Shown one piece after another: positions 9,711 through 19,544 of a stretch of 27,297 bases of DNA. The first letter of the stretch is position 1. Each line of letters opens with the position of its first letter. A model generated the notes under the pieces. It saw only the letters and a program-made list of their open reading frames with translations, was not told where the DNA came from and searched no databases. The translations under genes and the position numbers were made by a program. The DNA comes from Chara braunii (Eukaryota; Streptophyta; Charophyceae; Charales; Characeae): assembly GCA_003427395.1 (NCBI GenBank), contig BFEA01000666.1, forward strand, positions 684,883-712,179. Reading direction: 5' to 3'.

Positions 9711-10484
9711 CCATCTGTCCGCACTCCAGCAGAAGGTTCATCCCCACACTCTCTGACACTACAGGCGGCCTCATATGGACTTTACCTAACTTTGATCTAG
9801 CGTGAGATTCATTCCCAATTTCAATATATAGTAAATAGCGAAACGCTACTCGTAATGATAGGCACGCTTCCATCTTTGTGATGCTTAATTGTCGTCATGT
9901 TCAGTGGCGGACTCGTTGTTGCTATCGTGACCATTATAATAGTGTTCTTGCTGATCGTGGCTCTCGGTTGTAAAAGTAATCCCCATCATGCTCGACATTG
10001 TTAGTCATGTTCGAGGTTTCCTTTCTCGAGACGTGGTCATGTTCATATGCTCAATCCTGGCCTTGCGAGCAGCCAGGTGCGTTCGAAAACTTAGGTTTAT
10101 TGTAAGATGCGCATACAAGAGTGAGAGGAGAACAAGCTGCTTATTGTGCTTGTCTCGCAATCGTGCTGCTTATCAATCCTAGTGCTTATTGTGTCCTTAG
10201 TCGAGGTCGAAATGCATCTCTTCCTAATCATGATTGTGTTTTGATCACTCTCATGGTCATCAACCTCACTCGCGTTTGTGTTGCTCCTCTCGTTGTCAGT
10301 CGTTCCAGTAGCGCTGTTTTCGTCAGCATGATAGCTTTCCTTTTCCTTGATCTTGCAGGTGATTCCATATGAGTACATCTTCCCACAATCTAGTGGAAGA
10401 TTCATTTCACTTTGATATATGAAGTAGTGGGAGACCCTAGCAGCATGCACCCTCCTGCACTCTAGCAGAAAATTCATTCTCATT
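9711..10484 (-). repeat. dispersed 19-bp core repeated four times in about 72-bp units
   Basis: A core close to AATCTAGCrGAAGATTCAT occurs at 9723-9741, 9794-9812, 10387-10405 and 10459-10477. The two pairs are spaced 71 and 72 bp, and similarity extends beyond the core (CATATG upstream and an ATATATrrAGTA word downstream of two copies). On the minus strand the copies translate into similar peptides (MNFLLEC, MNLPLDC, MNLLLEC), which could mean a decayed repeat-protein exon or simply duplicated DNA. No intact gene spans them. Confidence 0.6.
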
Positions 10485-10773
10485 TTGCACAGTTTGTGAG
10501 TATTGCGTCGAAGCCCACAGAAACAGTCTTATTTGATTGCTTGCAAGAGTGGTCGGCCGCCACGCGGCTTTCTGCATCCCACCCCTCTTCGTTTAGCCAC
10601 GTTCGCCATTTCATTCATTGTCAGCTTTACCTCCGTTATCGGTGGTTGTGGTCATCACCAAAGATGTAATTCTGTATTTGTTCGAGTTGGATTGCTGTTT
10701 TCAGGTCCGTGATTCGGTTATGATTTCTATTTGTTCCTAGTGGGCTGGCGGCCTATTCGGCTATTTGTCAATT

Positions 10774-10813
10774 CGGCCTGTGGGACCAGGTCGTGCCCTG
10801 ACCCCACAGGCCG
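10774..10813. repeat. 40-nt inverted repeat
   Basis: CGGCCTGTGGG (10774-10784) is exactly inverted as CCCACAGGCCG (10803-10813), with a further CAGG/CCTG pair inside and a 6-nt loop. It lies in a stretch rich in CCAGT/CCAAT words. Confidence 0.85.
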
Positions 10814-10891
10814 TGTGCTGCTCCAGTCCAATCCAATCCTGCGTCGTACCACTATCGGTATCACGCCAGTCCAGTCCATTCCAGTCAGTCC

Positions 10892-10910
10892 GTTGGGGGT
10901 ATACCCCAAC
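10892..10910. repeat. short palindrome
   Basis: GTTGGGG (10892-10898) and CCCCAAC (10904-10910) flank GTATA. It sits about 80 bases from the larger inverted repeat. Confidence 0.8.
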
Positions 10911-10964
10911 TGTTGTCTGTTTTTCAGATCATTCTTCACTTTGGACTTGTTGGCTATGTGACAC

Positions 10965-11320
10965 CCGTGACCTGTTTTTTTATTTTTTATTTTACCCTAA
11001 AAAATATGTTAATATATATATATATATATGCCGGTGTAGGTCTTGGAAAACCCTACACTCCTATATTTTAATTTTTTTCGGAATCCAACTTTGTTTAGGA
11101 TTTAAAAAAAATCAAAAACTAAATTCGATCTAAACAAAAATAAAAATATATATATAAAAAAAAGCAGGATTTTTTTTTTTTCATTTTTTATCATGAGATA
11201 TATGGTCCTTGAGTTGATCTGTATGTGTTTTCGAAATGAATGTCTGTTTTTGCAGGGAAATGAACAATTTAAAAAAAATGCAGATGCAAAATTTGAAAAA
11301 AAAAAAAAAAAAGGTTTGAT
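10965..11320. other. AT-rich low-complexity stretch
   Basis: T-runs, an AT dinucleotide run near 11015-11029, further A/T runs near 11142-11180, and an A-run at 11297-11312. No gene. Confidence 0.7.
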
Positions 11321-11321
11321 T

Positions 11322-11356
11322 CATTGATTGATTTATTTATTGATTGATTGATCTGA

Positions 11357-11447
<91 letters not shown>
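11322..11447. repeat. (GATT)n then (GT)n microsatellite
   Basis: Imperfect GATT/TTGA tetranucleotides to about 11392 pass into an uninterrupted GT run that ends at the assembly gap. Confidence 0.95.
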
Positions 11448-11849
11448 NNNNNNNNNNNNNNNNNNNNNNNNNNNNNNNNNNNNNNNNNNNNNNNNNNNNN
11501 NNNNNNNNNNNNNNNNNNNNNNNNNNNNNNNNNNNNNNNNNNNNNNNNNNNNNNNNNNNNNNNNNNNNNNNNNNNNNNNNNNNNNNNNNNNNNNNNNNNN
11601 NNNNNNNNNNNNNNNNNNNNNNNNNNNNNNNNNNNNNNNNNNNNNNNNNNNNNNNNNNNNNNNNNNNNNNNNNNNNNNNNNNNNNNNNNNNNNNNNNNNN
11701 NNNNNNNNNNNNNNNNNNNNNNNNNNNNNNNNNNNNNNNNNNNNNNNNNNNNNNNNNNNNNNNNNNNNNNNNNNNNNNNNNNNNNNNNNNNNNNNNNNNN
11801 NNNNNNNNNNNNNNNNNNNNNNNNNNNNNNNNNNNNNNNNNNNNNNNNN
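11448..11849. other. assembly gap of 402 N
   Basis: Run of N bounded on both sides by GT repeats, so the gap probably reflects an unresolved microsatellite. Open frames drawn across it are meaningless. Confidence 0.99.
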
Positions 11850-11894
<45 letters not shown>

Positions 11895-11938
11895 TTGTGC
11901 CAGGGAGGGGAGGGAGGACCCCTCCCTTACCAATCAAT

Positions 11939-11970
<32 letters not shown>

Positions 11971-12061
11971 TAACCAATCAATCAATCAACCAACAATCAA
12001 TGAACCAATCAATCAAATAAGTCAATCAATCGATCAACCAATCAATCAATCAATCAATCAA
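11850..12061. repeat. (GT)n then (AATC)n microsatellite
   Basis: The GT run resumes after the gap to about 11889. After some 40 unique bases, AATC/TCAA tetranucleotides run from about 11929 to 12061. AATC is the reverse complement of the GATT unit left of the gap. Confidence 0.95.
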
Positions 12062-12152
12062 TAAATTTTATTTTATTTTCTATTTTTTTTCTTAATTTTG
12101 GTACTTAGCAAAAACCACCCCTCCCAAAAAATATATATATATAATTTTTTTG

Positions 12153-12953
12153 CGGCGCAGTCCTATAGAGGAGGACGTGCGCAGGCCGAGGACCGCACCC
12201 GATTTCCCGCGCTCGCCCTTGCCGAAACTTGGCGCGGCCGCAAAAAAAATCGGTCATGCGGCCTCGGCCGCGGGTTAGCGGCCGGCCTCCTCGGCCGCCG
12301 CCGAGGCCGCAGGATCCTCGGCCCGGCGTGTCACGTAGCTTGGTGGATTACGTGTTGTGTTGAATCTGCATCGGAGATGCGCTGTCCCTTCCAGCTCCAT
12401 CTCCACCTCCTCCTTCCTCAACCCTCTTCTCCATCCTGACGGATCGCCATCCCGGCGGGTCTGGCACAATGTTGGCACACAACGAAAACCATCAGTCCCA
12501 GAAAGCGTCGACGCAGGGGCATTGCAAGAACAGGTGCAGTGGTGTATCATCGTGGTCACAGATTTTGCATTGAGTTTCCTTGTGACAGGTTCTTGCCGCC
12601 AACCAATCCAGTTTGGGGACCGCAAGATGCACCACCAACCAGAGTACGCCCCCCTATCTTTGGTGGTCTGGCAAAGAATACAACATAACCCAGAAAGCGC
12701 TCCAATCGTGGGCTGGCCATGGATGGGGCTCCAGGGTCGACACCCACCCTCGCTTGGCCCATCTCGTGTACAACTCCAGCCTAGTGTCATACTGCAGACG
12801 TTGTGCCAAGTACAACACATTGGTGGTGGTTTGATCTAGCGCATGCCTCCGATGTAAGCCGGTCTGTGGAGGGGCATCCCAGCTGCGGAGATCCACTTCC
12901 AAGTCCTATATCGGGGTGGCAATGTGGAACGGTCTTAGTGGTACAGGCTGCGC
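12153..12953 (-). mobile_element. LINE ORF2 3' piece with zf-RVT zinc finger, plus possible 3' UTR
   Basis: One minus-strand frame runs from about 12902 to a TAA at 12350-12348, broken by TAGs at 12908-12906 and 12656-12654 and a TGA at 12494-12492. It contains CKICDHDDTPLHLFLQC (12569-12524), the C-x2-C...H-x4-C pattern of the zinc-binding domain that follows reverse transcriptase in many plant-type LINEs, preceded by VLWLVVHLAVPKLDW and followed by DAFWD. This marks the C-terminal end of non-LTR ORF2. Beyond the stop lies about 200 bp of GC-rich DNA ending in an A-rich word (minus-strand A7 then TATATA, near 12145), which may be the element's 3' UTR and tail. The 5' side is cut at 12953 by the LTR. 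Confidence 0.75.
12258..12310. repeat. GC-rich inverted repeat in the LINE 3' region
   Basis: GCGGCCTCGGC (12258-12268) is exactly inverted as GCCGAGGCCGC (12300-12310). CCTCGGCC words recur inside and around it. A strong structured element is expected in the RNA. Confidence 0.8.
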
Positions 12954-14351
12954 TGTGATGCCCAACCTCACGCCCAGCGTGACTTCGTGTTTTCGGAGTG
13001 GTAGTGGGCCTGGAAGTGCGAAAAGGGGTGTGCCAAGGATTTTAGGAAAGTGGGGGTGGAGTTCCAGGTCGGAACTGGAATTTCCTCTGTCAAGTTTCAG
13101 GGATAGACGTGCAAGCGTCTCTTTCAACTCAGAGTTGGGGTGATGGCCGATCTCGCGGCCTGGGCCGCGTATGGTGCTCGGGTGGGGCGCTATGGGTGTC
13201 CCGGTGGGAATGCTCGTACCGCTGTAGGCCGACGCAAGTCTCAGAGGCTGAGGAGGATGAACCGCGCTCCCGTTGTTCTGTTTCGGAACAGGTTCGTCGA
13301 GTGATCCCCACCGGACGGTACTCGTCGTGCTGCTGGCACTCTAAGCACGGCGGTCGGGGCCAAAACCGGGCTATGGACTCCTAGGGGACGACAAGTAGTT
13401 GGTGATACGGGAGGACGATGTAATAGGGAGGGAAGTTAGTGGTGATGGCCACGAAGCCGGGGGTTAGAAGGTAATGCTGGCTTCGGATGTTGGGATAATC
13501 CGTAATCCGTGAGTCTCGATATGGCCAACTGGAAATAGCCCCTGCACAGTTGCCCGTTTCCAGTTCGGCAGGGGTACTCAGGATTCCGCGAGTTTCGTTG
13601 TCGTCTGGCTTGTTGTTGTCTGACTTGTTCCCTTTCCCAATACGTTCGGTATTCCGGATCTCTCAGGCTCTCACGGTCGGTAATCCAAAAGGGAGTTTCG
13701 ATCGCCATATCCTATTTAGCGAGGTTTAGCGCAGGCATCTTCGACAAACGGGACCGGGTTGGCTCTTGCATGCGCGTGTGTAGGTTGCAGGTCACCTCTG
13801 TGGGCGCTGCCTCATGCATGCGTGCGCATGAGCTGGTCAATCAGATCAATGACCGCGTGTGAGTGAGTTGCCAATGAGCGGTTTACTTGCGTGTCGGTTT
13901 GTCCTATATGCTTGCAATTAGGCCTTTCGTGCAACTATTATCCATATCTCAGGCAGAACCAATCATTGCATACACGCTCACACCATCATATACAAAAGAG
14001 GGCAGAGTCAGTTTAGCATCCAGACCCAACGCACCCTGTGATCCTCGCAATCATGCGCGACTCAATAAAACAAGTGATTGGACAAGATGCGCGCGCAGGT
14101 CATTATACGTGCAACGCAGACGGGTACTCAAAAGTGACGCAATTGGACCAAAACAAAATAGGAGATTAGGGACAACTCGAAAGAAAAAGGGACGCGGGTT
14201 CATTCATCCTTATGCATACATACACACAAAGAAGATAGTCCGCGATGATTCACACAAGAAATCCGAAGGTGCCGCAACGAAATTGACCGATGTTGGAATC
14301 AAAACTTTACATAGAAGGTAGGGAAGAAGAAGGCCCCGTTCCACCATATCC

Positions 14352-14354
<3 letters not shown>

Positions 14355-14444
<90 letters not shown>
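14355..14444. repeat. (TC)n microsatellite inside LTR copy A
   Basis: About 45 TC units with one TTT interruption near 14419. The aligned position in the other LTR (about 17755-17770) has only a short CTCTCTCTCC tract, so the repeat expanded after the copies diverged. Arg-Glu and Ser-Leu frames over it are artefacts. Confidence 0.95.
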
Positions 14445-14697
14445 GATGCGGGCAGTCCGTCGCCCCGCATCTCCAGAGCCACACAGAGTCATCACCCCGC
14501 TTAGCCTGAGTGTACAAGGCAGGTTCGCCCACGTGCCACAGTCTGTCGCGGCCACGCGTCAACCCCGTGCACTCAGCACCAGCTCGTCGGATCGCCCAAC
14601 TCCCTTACTCACTCACCTTCCAAACTTGCTCGTTAGCCGACCCTCACTGATTGCGCTAACCTCCGGATTCTTAGAGAGACAAATAATCGAGCTTGCG

Positions 14698-14706
14698 AAA
14701 TTTATA
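14698..14706 (-). promoter_or_regulatory. TATA box of LTR copy A
   Basis: Minus-strand TATAAATTT, conserved at the matching place in the other LTR. It lies about 750 bases into the LTR from its 5' (U3) end. Confidence 0.5.
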
Positions 14707-15458
14707 GCATGCATGCTTGCGCGAGGGATAGGCGATTAGCACCAAGTGATGAGAAGGAGGAAAGAGGGAGTGCCTACATTCACATGTCCAGGCCGCAGCG
14801 CGGGGGATGAAGCCACTCTCCGCTCAACGATCCAGGCATGCAACTGTGGGAACCACTTAGAACAGAGGAAGCGTGTGCGTGCGAAGACGAGGCGGGAAAA
14901 AAGCAAATACGAAAGCCATCAAGAACAAGAAGATTACAGTTGTGATTGCACCCGCCAAAAACTTACAGTTACACACAGGATTAAGGCACGGATGAAATCA
15001 GAGCCCAGACCCTGTTGGGGCACGGTGCGTGCGAGCAAGAAGCGCCGTGCAGCGAAATTGCAAGGTGCCTAAATTCCTAGTCAAAATCCTAATTGCAAGA
15101 GAAAATTCCGAAAAACAATTTCGAGAGCATGCGGGGGCTCGACATTAGTTCGAATTTCAAAAACGAAAATTCCCGCGTGCTAATCGTGCCAAAATTCCTA
15201 GTGCGCACAGCAACACAAGAAAGAAGCTATGGCAACCGTTATTTCTCGCGCTCGCTAGGGCGCGGTCATTTAATCGTCGGCGCGGGACTTTCCCGGCACC
15301 GACCCGACGAACTCCAACGAAAACGAAAAAGAAGCGAGGGCATCTATGCAACTTGCCCCACCGGTCCCACTTGCGCCCCGTCACCCATCAAGGCCCTCCA
15401 TTTTCCCACAGTGGCCTCGCGCAGGAAGTCGCGAGGTTGCAGAAGATAGTTCGTCACA

Positions 15459-16343
15459 ACGCTTTGTCCCTGTCCTGAAGCACCATTACTGATCGTCGTG
15501 ATTTAAATGACACAGGCCCCCCGACAGAAGTTGCAGCGGGTCCCCCAAGGTGACTGCAGCATCCACTTTGTCGTTGTGAAGACGCCACGGTTGACCCTCA
15601 TAGCCCGCCTGATGGGTCCCTCCCACAATCTTGTATAACAACAGAAGTTGCGGGAGCTCCCCCACAGCCACCCATTCCCTTTTTACCCGCTCATCCCCCT
15701 CCAGCTTAGCGACCCAATTGGGTGGGACTGATTCTCTGTTTGCATGCAGCCTCTGCGATTTGACCACCTGGTCTGGGAAACAAGCTATTACCGCATCATC
15801 ATCCCACCAGGTCTCCCATTTGCTTATCCCACAAGTGGCCTATCTTAAACATACCCCTGTTGAGCTACTGTCCTCCAAAGACCCCAGGGGTTCCCTGCCA
15901 TGGCCACAGTTGACCGTCTTCCGCAAGAATAAAGTGATTGCCAAATAACGGCTGCACGAGTATCTGGCCGACCGTGGTTGGATAGACCAGGCACAAGGTG
16001 CAGTGCCTCCAAACAGCAAACAAGAGGCCCCAGAGTGTACCTTGCTTAAGTTTCCATAGCAGCGGTGGATGCATTAGGATGTGGAATACCATCGACGGGT
16101 CCACCCGCAACGTGTCAGCCAGCAGCCCCCCACGGCTTCCTTCCAATCTGCATCGTCTTTCTCCATGACCAGCCACAATACAAGGTGCATTTGCAGCGCC
16201 TTTGCCTGATACCCCGGGTCGATGATACCCATACCTACCTCCCATCTAGGCTGGATCAGCTTGATCCAAGCCACCCATTTAATGGTAGCTTCCACCATAC
16301 GATCCCCTCACCATAGAAAGTAGCTAATGGCACTGCAAAGCAC
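15459..16343 (-). mobile_element. LINE ORF2 middle piece (after the RT core)
   Basis: Minus-strand frames read as a decayed non-LTR Pol. From 16298, TIKWVAWIKLIQPRWEVG with GMGIIDP and a following LQMHLVLWLV matches the conserved segment after the RT fingers/palm in LINEs (W-x-LCxPxxxGGLGIxD type). Then, in other frames, PLFGNHFI and GQLWPWQGTPGVFG (to about 15865), and from 15767 PPNWVAKLEGDERVKREW and ELPQLLLLYKIV (to 15486). At least two frameshifts are present. This segment comes directly before the zf-RVT piece at 12953 in Pol order, so the two are one element split by LTR copy A. The right end abuts the Ty3 3' LTR, so the catalytic RT core, if present, lies beyond the window. Confidence 0.72.
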
Positions 16344-18824
16344 TGTGACGCCCAACCTCACGCCCAGCGCGACTTCCTGATCGGAGTAGGATGTGGGCCT
16401 GGAAGTGCGAAAAGGGGTGTGCCAAGGATTTTTGGAAAGTGGGGGTGGAGCCCCAGGTCAGAACTGAGATCTCCTGTGGCAGAGTTTTTCGGGGGCACGA
16501 GTGCAATTTGGCGGAGAGGGAGGACCGCCTCTGGTCATAAGGCAGATGGCATGCGCGGGTCACTCACGGTCGGGCAAGTCATTGGTTCCGAGGACGGCGG
16601 TTGGCGGGAAGGTCCCTTCAGGGTGGGTGGGGTTCCGATGAGTCAGGCCGTCGGAAGTTGCCACGTGCCACCAGTCGTCACGCGTTTGGGTTAGGCCTCC
16701 AGAATTTCGGGGTCCTCTGATCGCTGCGTCGTCGGCAATTCCCGCAAGGTGTACTGGGCCAGTAGGGGGCTATGGCCTTCCACGGGACGACGCTCAGTTG
16801 GTGATACGGGAGAAGAAGACGGAAGGGAGGGAAGCTCGTGGAGATAACGACAAAGTCGGGGTGGGTGAAGTAGTGAGTGTGGTCCTGAGTGGGGAAGTCA
16901 GAACACCGGGGGTTGCTAGTGGTGGTGCAATGTCCCTAGGACACAGTCGGTTCTCGGTTAGGCAAGGGTATCTCTGTCCGAGGATTTCGTTTATCCAAGG
17001 GGTGAAGTAGTCTGGGTCGTACAACAACAACTCCGAGCTCTCTGAGCGTGTCATTATGTCATCGCAGAGCTATGAGATGCCTAACTTGAAGGGCGGGTCA
17101 ATGCCGATTGCGATCACCGTGTGCGAGCACGTGCAGGCTTGTGGGAATCGAGTCGCGCTTACGTGTGTTCGCCCAGGATGATTGCTCCGTCGCAGACCCG
17201 GATAGTCATACCCCATCAGACAATATTTCTGCAACCGATGGTTCCTTTTAGATTTGACGAATCGACACACGGGGGCACGTGTAAATGCGCAGACCAAGTC
17301 GTGTCTACACGCGTCCTCGCGCGGCGTTCGCTGGGCCAGACATCCGATTGTCTAATCACTCCGTAATTTTCGAGCATGCAAGATGCAACACCCACACCAG
17401 CTTAATCAAAGGACGAGTAAAAACGAGGACAGAATTACCGATTGCGCAAAATTCCTATCCTACTCACGAGTGCATCAAATGCAGTAAACAAAGGCAAAGG
17501 CATGGATACGATAGCAAATCGAATAGCCAAACATGACATCCATACATTCATTCATTCAGCAACACACACAGTGCATCTGAGATGGAAATCGCAAAGACAG
17601 GTGTAAGGAAAAACCCAAGTCCAGATTCTGAAAAAGAGAAAACGGGCAAATCACCCGGAGCCGAAATCAAAATTTATATACACGAGACAGGAGGGAGAAA
17701 AGACAAAAGAAACAGCAAATCCGCGTCGGACTCCATCAACCTCAACTCCCTCTTCCTCTCTCTCCTTCTCCGATGCGGACAGTCCGTCGTCACGCACCAA
17801 CCCACGAAGCCGTCACCCCACTTAGTCCTCCCGCACCCGTCAAGTTCGCGTGCGCCTACAGTCCGTCGTGGCCCTCGTCAACCTCGCGCGCTCGGCACCA
17901 GCTCGTCGGGTCGCCCAACTCCTGCTCTTCTCACCTCTTACTTCACTTGTGTGCCGACCCTCTCTGATCGCGCAACCCCGAGCTTCCAACAACTGGTTAA
18001 GAGAGCTAACTAATCGCGCAGCCGAAATTTATAGCGTGCATGTATGCGCGAGGAACACGGAATTACAAAGACTTAGAAGGAGAGTAGGGGAGGGATTGCC
18101 TACGTCTGCATGGCCGGAATGCGGCGTGGGGGACGTAGCCGCTCTCCACGCATCGATCCGATCATGCAGGTTGTGGTCACAAAAAGAACACAGCAACAGA
18201 AAGAGAAGAGGGGCGAGAAAGACGAAGCACAAGAAAAAGGATACAGTTACAATAGCGCCAGCCCAAAATTACAGTTACACACCTGATTAAAGGCGCCGAC
18301 TAATCAGAATTCCGTTGCAGCCGCATAAAGAAGCGCGTAAGCAAAAGGTACCGCATGGCAAAAGAAAGTCCTAGTTACAAAATTCCTAAATTCCTATCTA
18401 ATGCGAAAAAGCAAAAGTACAAGTTCCAGAAAGAAAGTCCGAAATTCCGAGAGCCATCGGGGCTCAACAAATTTTATTCGAAAAAGAATTCAAAAAGAAA
18501 ATTCAAAAAAAACGAAGCAAATTCCCGCGCGATGTCCGCGCCCAAATTCCAAGACCAAACAAAAGAAACGACGTCAATAGTTATTAATCGCGCGCAAGAC
18601 AGCACGCCAGCCATTCAACCGACCAATCAATCACCCGTCCCGGGACACGCCCAGCTCCGAACCCAGCCATCCGAAAAGAATCGATGCAAAAAGACGAAGA
18701 AGCGAGGGTACTAATGCAATTCCCACCGATCCCGATCTCCCGTAATTGGCCCAACCTTCCCAGCTTAGGACCCCTCATTGCAATTGCGCAGAAAGTCACG
18801 TGGTACAAAATGTGGTTCGTCACA
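16344..18824 (-). repeat. 3' LTR of the Ty3 element (copy B), about 2.48 kb
   Basis: Plus-strand ends are TGTGACGCCC and GGTTCGTCACA, giving TGTGACG/CGTCACA terminal inverted repeats. Bases 16352-16446 are identical to 27203-27297 (95 of 95), which ties this LTR to the element on its right. It is collinear but diverged from copy A. The TATA box (18033-18025) sits about 790 bases from the U3 end, leaving a long R/U5 of about 1.7 kb. No polypurine tract adjoins its 5' side. Apparent ORFs inside are short and share nothing with copy A. Confidence 0.85.
18025..18033 (-). promoter_or_regulatory. TATA box of LTR copy B
   Basis: Minus-strand GCTATAAATTTCG, the same core as copy A. Transcription would start some 25-35 bases further left and run into R/U5. 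Confidence 0.5.
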
Positions 18825-18833
18825 TATGTGACG
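18818..18833. repeat. 16-bp palindrome at the internal/3' LTR junction
   Basis: CGTCACATATGTGACG is a perfect palindrome made of the LTR start, two bases, and an inverted copy of the LTR end. The 12 bases from 18827 (TGTGACGCCCAA) equal the first 12 bases of LTR copy B, as though a second LTR began here; similarity stops after that. Confidence 0.85.
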
Positions 18834-19544
18834 CCCAAAGGGTTCCAATATTAGCAAGCTCCTGCTTGCTTGTTGCAACATGTCGATTTCTCTAATCGAT
18901 CGACACGTGGAGCTCTTCTCTCTATGCCACTTACCGTTTGAATGAGTGTGGACGTCGTCCAACGTGGCAACACAGCTCTACTACTAATTCCTCAGGGAGG
19001 GCCATTGACAATCCAAGGAGGGGATTATGCGTGTCATTGTCGTGACACGTGCCCATCAGTCCTACATCAGCGAACGCTAGGAAGGGGAAAAGGGAGACGG
19101 TACATGGAGGGATGGCGAGGGGGAGGGTTGATAGGTAGCGGGGGAAGGAAGCTCTCCATTTCGGCCACCGTCCCCGGGAGTTCCTGATAGCGAACGATCC
19201 GGTGAAAGCGGGGGAATCAGTTGCCAGTGTGAGGGAGGGACGCGAGGTAATCGGGGTAGAGAGTGGTAAAGGTTCGGAAAAGGGCCGTGTGGAAGTGATC
19301 GTGGTTCTCGCATGCGGGGATAGTCCCCGTAATCATGCAATATACTTCGATCATATTGTGGCCTCGCCACGCGGCACTAAGGAAAAGGATATGGAGGCAG
19401 AAGATAGGGAGGGCGCATCAGGTGGAAGGGTGGGGCTGAACAGTGACAGCGAGGCGGGTAGTGTAGAAAAAGAGGAAGGTATCGATGAGGAAGGGATTGT
19501 CGGGGAAGGTGATGCGAGTGGTGATTTGGCGGAAAGAGAGGTGG
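18834..19544 (-). other. 3' untranslated internal region of the Ty3 element
   Basis: About 700 bp between the extra ORF and the 3' LTR. Minus-strand frames (19370-19077, 19659-19351) are Pro/Ser-rich without recognisable domains. It holds a hairpin AGCAAGC (18853-18859)/GCTTGCT (18864-18870) and a palindrome TGTTGCAACA (18871-18880). A polypurine tract, expected at 18825-18840, is not visible. Confidence 0.6.

Larger units (their letters stand above)
12954..15458 (-). mobile_element. solo LTR (copy A), diverged, about 2.5 kb
   Basis: It starts TGTGATGCCCAACCTCACGC and ends GTTCGTCACA on the plus strand, matching in order, from end to end, the LTR at 16344-18824. Shared blocks include the first 130 bp, GATGCGGGCAGTCCGTCG (14445), AAATTTATAGC (14698) and AAGAAGCGAGGG near the end. 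Many substitutions and indels separate the copies, so this is the older one. No internal retrotransposon sequence adjoins it: LINE sequence lies on both sides. Flanks read GCGCT (12950-12954, overlapping the first LTR base) and ACGCT (15459-15463), a 4-of-5 candidate target duplication. It encodes no protein. Confidence 0.82.

Noticed and set aside
11269-12064. Five frames of about 200 codons with Cys-Val or Thr-His repeats
   Set aside because: They run through the 402-N gap and simple repeats.
14210-14739. Arg-Glu and Ser-Leu repeat frames
   Set aside because: Translation of the TC microsatellite in LTR copy A.
17582-18714. Several 119-146-codon plus frames in the 3' LTR
   Set aside because: Not conserved in the aligned LTR copy A, which has indels breaking every frame.
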